64,000 nt of DNA from Streptomyces tauricus (GTDB taxonomy: Bacteria; Actinomycetota; Actinomycetes; Streptomycetales; Streptomycetaceae), in NCBI RefSeq assembly GCF_014650955.1, contig NZ_BMVY01000027.1:60623-124622 (forward strand), written 5' to 3'. The notes beneath the pieces were generated by a model. That model was given only the letters and a program-made list of their open reading frames with translations, had not been told where the DNA came from and searched no databases. Positions 38,396-45,714 of this stretch are shown one piece after another; within the stretch, counting starts at the first letter, position 1, and each line of letters begins with the position of its first letter. A program made the position numbers and the translations under genes.

Positions 38396-38776
38396 GTGCG
38401 CAACAACCCTGGGCCGCACTCCCCGCACCTGCGCGTGCACCAAGAGCGCGGACACACCGTGCTGGAATTCCACGGCGAGATCGACATCCTCGCCGCGCTG
38501 GACATCATTCCGGTGCTGGACGCGGCGACGGGACTCCCGAGCGCCCGGGTCGTCCTCGACCTGCGGCACATCGAGTTCTTCGACTGCTCGGGCCTGCGGC
38601 TGCTGTACCGGGCCCGCCGCCGGGTCCTCGCCCAGGGCGGACAGGTGCACCTGGTCTGCACCCATCCGCTGACGCTGCGCATCCTGCGCGTGACCGAACT
38701 CGCGAAGGTCATGCCGCCGCTGGCGAGCATGGACGAGGCTCTGGGCCGCCCCGAAACCGCCTCGGAGTACTCATAG
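38396..38776 (+). CDS. STAS-domain anti-sigma factor antagonist
   Basis: Anti-anti-sigma factor of about 126 residues (SpoIIAA/RsbV type). The STAS fold is evident: LEFHGEIDILAALDIIPVL, then VVLDLRHIEFFDCSGLRLLYRA, where the Ser of DCSG is the expected phosphorylation site for an anti-sigma kinase. The C-terminal QVHLVCTHPLTLRILRVTELAKVM completes it. GTG 38396 follows GGAGG at 38381-38385; GTG is favoured over upstream codons by family length. No partner kinase or sigma factor is in the window. Confidence 0.88.
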   Translation: MRNNPGPHSPHLRVHQERGHTVLEFHGEIDILAALDIIPVLDAATGLPSARVVLDLRHIEFFDCSGLRLLYRARRRVLAQGGQVHLVCTHPLTLRILRVTELAKVMPPLASMDEALGRPETASEYS

Positions 38777-38874
38777 GACCCCGGCCAGTACCGGATAGGG
38801 CCTCGGTCAGTACCGGATTGGGCCTCGGCGAGTACTCATAGCGCCTCGGCCGGTAGCTACTCCTACGGCCTCGG
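38777..38874. repeat. Degenerate direct repeats (CCTCGGC-AGTAC) after STAS gene
   Basis: The 98-bp spacer consists mainly of imperfect units of about 22 bp such as GGCCTCGGTCAGTACCGGAT, four to five in a row. It lies next to the truncated tuf gene and the presumed insertion boundary. Confidence 0.6.
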
Positions 38875-39084
38875 CTACTTCAGGATCCTGGTCACCTGGC
38901 CCGCGCCGACCGTCCGGCCGCCCTCCCGGATCGCGAACTTCAGCCCCTCCTCCATCGCGATCGGCTGGATCAGCTGGACGTGCATGGTGGTGTTGTCGCC
39001 CGGCATGACCATCTCGGTGCCCTTGGGCAGCGTCACGACTCCCGTGACGTCCGTCGTCCGGAAGTAGAACTGCGGCCGGTAGTT
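38875..39084 (-). pseudogene. tuf: Truncated elongation factor Tu gene (C-terminal 69 codons)
   Basis: Reading the minus strand from AAC 39084 to TAG 38875 gives the EF-Tu domain III end: YRPQFYFRTTDVTG, GTEMVMPGDNTTMHV, QPIAMEEGLKFAIREGGRTV and GAGQVTRILK. Codons and protein are intact over this stretch. The upstream triplet is a stop (TAG at 39087-39085), and sequence beyond shows no EF-Tu similarity, so about 330 N-terminal codons are missing. The break marks the boundary between conserved chromosome and accessory DNA. Streptomyces can carry an extra tuf copy, which would make its loss tolerable. Confidence 0.93.
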
Positions 39085-39489
39085 CTAGCGCACCTTTCTG
39101 ACCTGGGCTTACGGGGACTGAATTGGCTGTGACCTGCTAGGACAGGTTGCAGAGGTAAGCAGAGCCAGTCAGAGGAAAACGCGCTGATTCGACCCCGGTT
39201 CGACCCGGGCCGTTCAGAGGCAGCCAGAGGTGATCCCTCTGCCCAAGCCTCCGCTTTATGGCCCGAGTTGACCAGGCCGGCCCGGCCGCAGCAGCCTCTG
39301 CGAGCCCTCTGTCTCGCCCGGCCGAGTTGTGATGGGGACGCCTGCCTCCACCCGGTGCCAGACGCACGAAAGCCCCCAGGACAGCAATCCTGGAGGCTTC
39401 GCCGGCACCGATTGGAGGTCGGTTCCGGACACCACGCGTGGTTTTAGCGGGCCCACGTGGTGTCCACGTCCTTGCGAGACGACTCCAGA
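39085..39489. other. Candidate replication-origin/leader region with CAGAGG iterons and hairpins
   Basis: This 405-bp gap has no gene. CAGAGG occurs four times in direct orientation (about 39150-39222) and CCTCTG three times in inverse orientation (about 39235-39315), an iteron-like cluster. Further right are a hairpin AAGCCCCCAGGA/TCCTGGAGGCTT (39370-39381, 39388-39399) and a second, GGACACCACG/CGTGGTGTCC (39427-39436, 39456-39465), just before the replication-type gene. The layout fits an origin and a transcriptional attenuator; this is inferred. Confidence 0.45.
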
Positions 39490-41025
39490 ATGCCATACCG
39501 CCATCCGGCCCCGCAGCCCTCACAGAAGACTCCACGTCCAGCAAAAACCCAACCAGAGCCAGTCACAGACACCCAAAATCCACCACTCGGCCTCGCCGCG
39601 CTCCCCCAGACCGCAGCCGATCTGGTCCTCCTCGGAGACCTCACCGGACGCTACGCAGCGGGCAGTTACAGCAGACTCGACCACGACGGACACGTCACCC
39701 GCCGCGCCGATCGACAGGGTCTCTCCGAGCACGGGCATCGGATCACCGCAGCGATCGCCTGCCACGTCGCGCGCGCCGGCGGCACCGCCGACCACCTGAC
39801 GCGACTGCTGCTGCACCCCGAGCACGAAGGCGGCCGACACGCACGCCACATCGCGCTGCGCTCCGGACACTCACGAGCCCTCACCTACATCCACCGGGTA
39901 TGGGCCAACGCTGCGACCGTGGTCAGCACCACCAGAGCTCTGGGCTCCCGGCACGAAGCGTATGAAGTCCTAGCCGCGCTGCGGGACCGCATCGAGACCA
40001 CGCCCTGGCGCGGTGAGCGGGGACGGACCGCGCTGCGGGTCTTGCGGGCGCATCTGAACTTCGCCGAGATCGCGGGCGGTCCCCTGCACCACGCCAGCGA
40101 ACGGCAGACGGCCGAGGAGGCCGGTATCTCCCGCACCACCCTGCGGGCCGTCTACGAACTGATCCTCAAACCGCGCGGCTGGCTGCGCCGCCTGCGGGCC
40201 GGACACGGCCGGGAAGGCTCGACCTGGTACCTCAACGACGGCAACAACCGCTGCAGCCGCGCCTCTTCGCCGTCTCATGTCCGGACCACTCAGTTCCCCC
40301 CCGACCCGGCACTTGAGGAGTGGCCCACCCCTGAGACAGCCACCGCAGCAGACATCGACTCCACCGTCATCGGGCGGTTGATGGGCCACGACGCCTTCAC
40401 CCACCACGGACTCGGCAGCTCCGCACTGATGATCATCAGCGCCCTGCACCTGCGTTCCGGACAGACTGTCGAAGAGTTGGTCGGCTCATCCTCAGTTTCC
40501 CGTGCCACTGCCTATCGCACTCTGCGACGCATCGCCGTACACGGCCTGGTCCGACAGGACGGTCAGACGTGGGCTCTGACACCGCGCACGCTAGAAGGCA
40601 TCGGGGTACCCACCCGCGCTTCGCGGTCAACGCCAGGTGGGGTGCCCGCGCTCGGCTGGGACGCTCTCGCCCATGCGTACGGCACCGCGGGCGTTGCTGC
40701 GCGGCGCAAAGCCCTTCACTCAGCTGAACGGGCGGTCTATCGCCGGGCGCTGGAACGGCTCGCGGATCACCGCGGCAAGGCAGTGGTGATCGTGCGCGAC
40801 GGCCGCAAGGTCCTGGTCCCGGCACCGCGCGCCGACGAGATCCCGGCCCCTTGGTGCGCCCCGGACGGGTCCGTCCTCGACCCGGCGACCGGACGTCGCG
40901 CCGCGGACTGGCGGGTGGCCACCGACGGGCGCCTCATCCTCATCACCTCCGCCGACCAGCGCAGTTACGACGAGCTGGCAGCAGCCCATGCCCAAGCCCT
41001 CAGCGAATGGGAGTCCGCCGCATGA
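39490..41025 (+). CDS. Putative plasmid replication initiator (helix-turn-helix protein)
   Basis: Protein of 511 residues (ATG 39490) with a Pro-rich N-terminus. It contains two HTH-like segments: EEAGISRTTLRAVYELIL in the middle and LVGSSSVSRATAYRTLRRIAVHGLV toward the C-terminal third. The N-terminal half (HRITAAIACHVARAGGTADHLTRLLL) resembles replication or regulatory proteins of actinobacterial plasmids, but I see no nuclease or helicase motif. The assignment rests on context: iterons upstream and an ATGA-coupled chain of an HTH protein, ParA and a ParB-like protein downstream. Streptomyces linear plasmids often carry a large Rep followed by a smaller partner, which this pair resembles in layout only. 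Confidence 0.6.
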   Translation: MPYRHPAPQPSQKTPRPAKTQPEPVTDTQNPPLGLAALPQTAADLVLLGDLTGRYAAGSYSRLDHDGHVTRRADRQGLSEHGHRITAAIACHVARAGGTADHLTRLLLHPEHEGGRHARHIALRSGHSRALTYIHRVWANAATVVSTTRALGSRHEAYEVLAALRDRIETTPWRGERGRTALRVLRAHLNFAEIAGGPLHHASERQTAEEAGISRTTLRAVYELILKPRGWLRRLRAGHGREGSTWYLNDGNNRCSRASSPSHVRTTQFPPDPALEEWPTPETATAADIDSTVIGRLMGHDAFTHHGLGSSALMIISALHLRSGQTVEELVGSSSVSRATAYRTLRRIAVHGLVRQDGQTWALTPRTLEGIGVPTRASRSTPGGVPALGWDALAHAYGTAGVAARRKALHSAERAVYRRALERLADHRGKAVVIVRDGRKVLVPAPRADEIPAPWCAPDGSVLDPATGRRAADWRVATDGRLILITSADQRSYDELAAAHAQALSEWESAA

Positions 41026-41597
41026 ACCCACAACCCCAACCACCTGGCGCTGGCCAGGAAGACGAGATCACCCCTCAAGCTCTGCGGAAGCAGTACGAGG
41101 CCGGGGCCACGGTCGCCGACCTCGTCGCCACAAGCGGAATGTCCTACGGCACGGTCCTCAACCGGCTGCGGGAGGCCGGGACGGTGATGCGTACCTCCTG
41201 GCAGACCCGCCGACTGCGTGAAAACGGACAGGCCCGCCAACGCCTGGCGGCCCGGCTGCGCACCCTCTACGACAAGCACGGCGCCACCCTCACCGACCTG
41301 GCCGCAGCCGGAGCCGGAACACGGCGAGCCGCACGCCGCCTACTCATCGAAGCCGGCGGCACCCCGCGCACCACACGGCAGACGCTGCGGATGCGCACGG
41401 CCGCGGATGCTCCAGCGCGCAAGAAACTCGCCATGTCTTTGCGGGCGAGGTACGAGGTCGGAGCCTCGGTGCCGGAACTGGCCGAGGCGTGCCATTACTC
41501 CGTCGCCACCGTCTACCGGCTTCTGCACCTCGCCAATACCCGGATGCGGCCTCCACACCGACACGGACCCGCTCCCCGCCGCAGGCGGCGCTCATGA
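41022..41597 (+). CDS. Small protein with three tandem helix-turn-helix repeats
   Basis: Protein of 191 residues, starting within the ATGA overlap with the preceding gene. Three repeats of about 45-60 residues are visible: LRKQYEAGATVADLVATSGM, LRTLYDKHGATLTDLAAAGA and LRARYEVGASVPELAEACHY, each followed by an HTH second helix and RLL/RLR. The arrangement suggests a monomer contacting three DNA subsites, as expected for a replication accessory or transcriptional regulator. The C-terminus is Arg/Pro/His-rich. The family is not identified. The next gene may start at ATG 41594 in another 4-nt overlap. Confidence 0.75.
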   Translation: MNPQPQPPGAGQEDEITPQALRKQYEAGATVADLVATSGMSYGTVLNRLREAGTVMRTSWQTRRLRENGQARQRLAARLRTLYDKHGATLTDLAAAGAGTRRAARRLLIEAGGTPRTTRQTLRMRTAADAPARKKLAMSLRARYEVGASVPELAEACHYSVATVYRLLHLANTRMRPPHRHGPAPRRRRRS

Positions 41598-41776
41598 GTA
41601 GTACAGGGCTCGCCGCTGTCGCCGCCCGCGCCGGTCAGGGCACCGGCACGCACGCGCACCAACCCGGCTACGGGCGTACGGCACGAGCACCCCCGGTGCC
41701 ACGCAAGCCGTCATGGGGCGACGTCGTCAACCCCACCGCAATGCAGTGCACCTTTCACTTTCAGGAGATCACGCAC

Positions 41777-42499
41777 GTGAATGAACTGACCCGTCACAAG
41801 ACCCTCACCACGGCTACAGCCACGGCCGGTGTCTGGGATGCCTTTGTCATCGTCATCGGCATGCTCAAGGGCGGCACCGGCAAGACCACCTCCGCCTGGT
41901 TCATCGCCCTCTACTACGCCATCGTCCTCGGCCTGCCCACCCTGCTGCTCGACGCGGACGCGACCAGCCAGTCCGCCTACGACTGGTACAAGGTCGCGGC
42001 GGCCGAAGGCTCCGAGATTCCCGAGAACCTGGTCATCGAGCGCTACCCGTTCGACGACATCGCCGAGTACATCCGCGACAAGCGCACCGAATTCGCAGCG
42101 ATCGTCATCGACGCCGGCGGCGGCAGCGCCAAGCTGTTCCACGAAGCCGTCACCGAGGCCAACCGGCTGATCGTGCCCGTCGCCCCCACCAAAATCGAAC
42201 GCCGCAAGCTCGTCGCCACCTTCGACGAGGCCGAACGCGCCGCAGCCCGCAACACCCGCGACATCACCGCCCACGTCGTCCTCGTCAAAGCCGACGACCG
42301 CACCAGCCTCCCCCGCACCGCCAAGGACAAACTGCTCCAGCCCGCCCAGGGCGAAGGCATCGGCCCCGACCGCGACGAACCGTTCCCGCTCGCCGACACC
42401 GTCATCCACGCCTGGGTCCACTACATGGAGGCCTTCGGCGAAATCCCCACCGAACTCAGCGAATACACCGCACTCATGAAGGAGCTGGACGCAGCATGA
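41777..42499 (+). CDS. parA: ParA-type partition ATPase
   Basis: Deviant Walker A ATPase of 240 residues involved in plasmid segregation. The P-loop KGGTGKTT lies at 31-38, Walker A' LLLDADATSQSAYDWY and Walker B-type AIVIDAGGGSAKLF follow; the latter has Gly-rich rather than the usual PP motif. The start is GTG 41777 (AGGAG 9 nt upstream), close to the P-loop as in plasmid ParA proteins. ATG 41594, which overlaps the preceding stop, would add 61 residues. It overlaps the ParB-like gene by 4 nt. Confidence 0.88.
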   Translation: MNELTRHKTLTTATATAGVWDAFVIVIGMLKGGTGKTTSAWFIALYYAIVLGLPTLLLDADATSQSAYDWYKVAAAEGSEIPENLVIERYPFDDIAEYIRDKRTEFAAIVIDAGGGSAKLFHEAVTEANRLIVPVAPTKIERRKLVATFDEAERAAARNTRDITAHVVLVKADDRTSLPRTAKDKLLQPAQGEGIGPDRDEPFPLADTVIHAWVHYMEAFGEIPTELSEYTALMKELDAA

Positions 42500-43383
42500 G
42501 CGAGAAGAACGAGAAGCTGAAGCCCCCGGCCCGCCCCAAGGGCCGTGTCCTTGGGGGCACGGCCAAGAGAACGGCGTCTCCGCCCCCGCCGCCTGCGGCC
42601 GAACTCACTCCCGAGCAGTTCGCCGCAGAACAGGCCGCCGAGCAGAGCGAAGACCGCCGTCCCGCGGTCGGCAATTCGCAGGATGAGTCCGCTCCTGCCC
42701 CAACTGTCGGGGACGGGTTGGCCAAGGATCGCACCGAGACAGCGCCCGGCGTGCCGCAGGCGTCCGCGGAAGCGGCCGCCCGGCCGTCCGAAGAGATCGT
42801 AGAGAGCAACCCCCTACCGCAACAGGTCTCCAGTGGCCCCCCGGGCGTGGCCGAGAGTGCTCCCCATGCTCGGCTGGAATCCCCCGTGGGACCGACGAGG
42901 TCGGAGGTGCGGGCGCAGGCGGCAGTGCCGGCTGCGGCTCCCGCCGTTCAGCCCACGCAGCAGGCCGAGCATGTGTCACAGAGCGGGCCGCCCCAGAGCA
43001 TCCCCGAGGGCCCAAGTGTGGGCCAGGCCACTGAGGTTGCGGTTCGTGCGGCTGTTCTTCCTGCTGCGGGAGGTACGGCGTTCCCGGTGAGTGGGGAAGG
43101 TCCGGGCTTTCGCCAGGAGCGGGAGGTGCGATCGGAGGCGGCGCCCAACGAGAGAACGCCTTGGGCTCAGGGGACCGGCCGTCCTGCGGACATCCCCGAT
43201 GCTGCCATCGTCCTCAACCAGCGCATCATCGCGCGCGAGAGCCTCGACTCGTCGGTCCCCGCGGCGTTGAAGCTGAAGAGGCGGATCAAGCGCTTCGCTC
43301 TGGACAACGAACTCGACCACCTGCCCATCGGCGACATCGTCTCCGTCGCGCTGGACGAGTGGCTCACCACCCGCGGGTTCTGA
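42496..43383 (+). CDS. ParB-like centromere-binding partner with disordered N-terminal region
   Basis: Protein of 295 residues coupled to parA by an ATGA overlap. Residues 1-235 are Pro/Ala/Glu/Ser-rich low complexity. The last 60 residues are structured: VLNQRIIARESLDSSVPAAL, KLKRRIKRFALDNELDHLPI and DIVSVALDEWLTTRGF. This tail is homologous to two small stand-alone proteins in the window (43515-43823 and 55991-56302) and looks like a ribbon-helix-helix-type DNA-binding domain. Position next to ParA and upstream of an iteron block at 43443-43496 suggests a parB-type role. Confidence 0.72.
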   Translation: MSEKNEKLKPPARPKGRVLGGTAKRTASPPPPPAAELTPEQFAAEQAAEQSEDRRPAVGNSQDESAPAPTVGDGLAKDRTETAPGVPQASAEAAARPSEEIVESNPLPQQVSSGPPGVAESAPHARLESPVGPTRSEVRAQAAVPAAAPAVQPTQQAEHVSQSGPPQSIPEGPSVGQATEVAVRAAVLPAAGGTAFPVSGEGPGFRQEREVRSEAAPNERTPWAQGTGRPADIPDAAIVLNQRIIARESLDSSVPAALKLKRRIKRFALDNELDHLPIGDIVSVALDEWLTTRGF

Positions 43384-43442
43384 CCCTGCAAACGGCGCCG
43401 GGTGGCCGCGAACACACACCTCGTTCACGGCCACCCGTCGCT

Positions 43443-43496
43443 CCACTATTCCAATAGTCCACTAGACCAATAGGCGGCTCACTAGTCGAATAGTGG
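43443..43496. promoter_or_regulatory. Candidate centromere/operator with CCAATAG/CACTAG-type iterons
   Basis: An AT-rich 54-bp block lies between the ParB-like gene and its small paralog. CCACTATT (43443-43450) and AATAGTGG (43489-43496) are exact inverted repeats at the ends; CCAATAG and CACTAG-type heptamers recur inside (43451-43457, 43460-43465, 43467-43473, 43480-43485, 43488-43494). It is a natural candidate for a parS site or autoregulatory operator bound by the flanking RHH-type proteins. Confidence 0.6.
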
Positions 43497-43514
43497 CCCC
43501 AACCGGAGCGCCCC

Positions 43515-43823
43515 ATGCCCGATCTCTCCCACCACGCCCGCCAACTGCGTGACCTGGCTAACGCGCTCGAAGCGCAGTCCGGACTTGAAGATCCGTACGC
43601 CACCCATCCAGAGACGATGGAGATTGTCAGCGGCCGGCATACCAGCCGTGGGCAACTTAACTACGCCGTCCCCGAAGCGCTCCAGCTCCAGCGGCGGATC
43701 CGCCGCTACAACGCCGACTCGGGCATTGCGCACGGCGACATCGTCGCCCTCGCCCTTGACGCTTTCCTTCGAGCCAAGGGGTATCCGCCCGCCCTCACTT
43801 CGCCACACGCAGAGTCGCCGTAA
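43515..43823 (+). CDS. Small ribbon-helix-helix-like protein (paralog of ParB-like C-terminus)
   Basis: Protein of 102 residues with a helical N-terminus (HHARQLRDLANALEAQSG) and a C-terminal domain RGQLNYAVPEALQLQRRIRR followed by DIVALALDAFLRAKGYPP. The C-terminal half aligns with the end of the preceding ParB-like protein and with the protein at 55991-56302. It is probably a DNA-binding regulator of the partition operon. It starts 19 bp after the iteron block. Confidence 0.75.
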   Translation: MPDLSHHARQLRDLANALEAQSGLEDPYATHPETMEIVSGRHTSRGQLNYAVPEALQLQRRIRRYNADSGIAHGDIVALALDAFLRAKGYPPALTSPHAESP

Positions 43824-43986
43824 GTAGAGGAGACAACCAACTCTCGTTGGAAGGAACTCCTCCCCCACAGTGACTCGTGAGTGATTCTCTGGAGCAACTG
43901 CCCCTCCTTAGAGAACTGGCGATGATTCTACTTCCTGCGGGCCTTTGACGTGCTTGGCGGGATAACGAGCCAGTCGTCAAGCGCTT

Positions 43987-44877
43987 TAACTGGCTCTAAC
44001 AAAAGCTGTTGATCATGTGACTGTCGACTTGTCTGCTCGTTGGTCTGGTTATGGGGAAACGTCAGTCGCGTCCATGGATCGTGTCGGATGAACTGTGGTC
44101 GCTCATCGAGCCCTTGCTGCCCGCACCAGGTCCGAAACTGGTCGAGGGCAGACCTCGAGTGCCGGACCGGCAGGCTCTGTGCGGGATCCTGTTCGTCCTG
44201 CACACCGGCATCCAGTGGGAGTACCTGCCCCAGGAACTGGGCTTCGGATCCGGCATGACCTGCTGGCGTCGGCTGGCCGCATGGAACAAGGCCGGCGTCT
44301 GGGACCAACTGCACCAGCTGCTGCTGAACAAACTGCGCTCGAAGAACCAGCTGGACTGGTCGCGGGCGGTGATCGACTCCTCCCACGTCCGGGCCGCACG
44401 CAGGGGCCCAAAAGCGGGCCCAGCCCAGTCGACCGCGCACGACCGGGCAGCAAACACCACATCATCACCGACGGCCAAGGGATCCCGCTCGCGGTGTCTC
44501 TTACCGGCGGAAACCGCAACGATGTCACCCAACTGCTGCCCCTGTTGGACAAGATCCCGGCAGTGGCCGGAGTCGTCGGCCGGCCGCGCAGACGGCCCGA
44601 CATGCTCTTCGCCGACCGCGGCTACGACCACGACAAGTACCGACGGCTCTTGCGGCAGCGCGGCATCAGACCCGCGATCGCCGAGCGTGGCCAGCCGCAC
44701 GGGACGGGACTGGGCACCTTCCGCTGGGTCGTTGAGCGGACGATCTCCTGGCTGCATGGCTTCCGCCGCTTACGGATCCGCTGGGAGCGACGCGATGACA
44801 TCCACGAGGCCTTCCTCGGACTTGCCGTCTGCCTGATCACCCACCGGCACGTCCAGAAGCTTTGTTAGGGCCAGTTA
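43987..44877 (+). mobile_element. IS5-family insertion sequence, copy 1
   Basis: 891-bp element bounded by imperfect inverted repeats, TAACTGGCTCTAACAAAAG at the left (from 43987) and AGCTTTGTTAGGGCCAGTTA at the right (to 44877). It encodes a two-frame transposase. A second copy of the same element in opposite orientation is at 48330-49219. Confidence 0.88.
44051..44868 (+). CDS. IS5-family transposase made by -1 frameshift (copy 1)
   Basis: DDE transposase encoded in two overlapping frames. The first (from ATG 44051) begins GKRQSRPWIVSDELWSLI and contains AVIDSSHVRAARRGPK with the first catalytic Asp. The second continues GPSPVDRARPGSKHHI, with ADRGYDHDKYR carrying the second Asp and WVVERTISWLHGFRRL the Glu. 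The switch occurs at C CCA AAA (44407-44413), a canonical -1 slippery heptamer in the correct phase. The same heptamer is kept in copy 2, so the frame break is programmed, not decay. Confidence 0.9.
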
Positions 44878-44932
44878 GAGTGTCGCCGCTGTGGTGCCCG
44901 CGGGCCGTGCTCTTACGGATGCCTGAGATCGT

Positions 44933-45125
44933 GTCCTACGTGGTGAGGCGGACGAGCCGCTTGTAGCAGCAGAGGGCGGCGGCAAGTCCGAGAAACGCCA
45001 GGTAGTTGCGGGGCCGGCGCTCGTAGCGGGGACTGAGTCTGCGGTAACCGGCCAGCCGCGACATCGTGCGCTCGATCACCCACCTCCGACGCCCTGATCG
45101 CTCGCTGGATTCGATGCCTTTCCGG
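44933..45125 (-). pseudogene. C-terminal fragment of another IS5-family transposase
   Basis: The minus strand reads KGIESSERSGRRRWVIERT then MSRLAGYRRLSPRYERRPRN and LAFLGLAAALCCYKRL, the terminal third of an IS5-type DDE transposase with the catalytic Glu in VIERT. It is closer to the element at 63052-63897 than to copies 1 and 2. The N-terminal two thirds are missing. Confidence 0.85.
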
Positions 45126-45322
45126 TACCGGCCGCGGTGAGGGTCGTGTCTTCTTACGTTGTTCCTGGGGCTGATTCCGGTCACTCGTGGGATCGGAAGG
45201 CCCAGAGATGCTGGATGTGGCTGCGTGCCTCCAGCCCAGTGGTGGCTTCAAACGATTGGCCGCCCGGCATCCCGCGACGACCCGGCCACTCATCGGGATG
45301 CGCGCCAAAGATCGCCTGGTAA

Positions 45323-45580
45323 GGACACGTTGGCGAGGTCGTCCTGCGACAGACAGAGGAACGACTTCGGAGGCGGCCGTGCCCCGACTGTGGGCTGGTA
45401 TGGGTGCAGGGCAAGGCCGAGCACCACTGTGTGGTGCTCGGTGCTGACGGCACGGTCGACGCCTTGCTGATCCTGCCCTACGGCTGTGTCGCCCGGGCCT
45501 TGCCCGTGCCCACCGGGCAGGACCTCGACGCCACCACGCCGGTGCGTGCGCTGGGCACCTGGCTCGGCCAACCGGCCTGA
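45323..45580 (+). pseudogene. Gene remnant of unknown function, N-terminus missing
   Basis: An 86-codon open stretch with no start codon after the in-frame TAA at 45320. It reads RPCPDCGLVWVQGKAEHHC, VVLGADGTVDALLILPYG and TPVRALGTWLGQPA before TGA 45578-45580. Codon bias is strong, so it is probably the tail of a real gene cut by rearrangement. The family is not recognised; CPDC plus a later HHC could be a zinc site. Confidence 0.5.
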
Positions 45581-45714
45581 GCGGCCGCATTAACGTTCGT
45601 CTCAGGTTCGCTCGGTAGGAAGTAGGCATCCGGATAAGCGACGTAACCCGTCGTGTCTCGCAGACGGATGCCGCACGGATACCACACCACACAAACACCT
45701 GAAGAGAGACTGAC

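Noticed and set aside
39187..39215. tRNA-like segment with GGTTCGACCC resembling a T-arm
   Set aside because: No acceptor, D or anticodon arm can be folded around it; at most a degenerate attachment-site remnant.
39457..39489. Earlier start for the replication-type gene at 39457
   Set aside because: It lies within the stem of the GGACACCACG hairpin and has no ribosome site; ATG 39490 is preferred.
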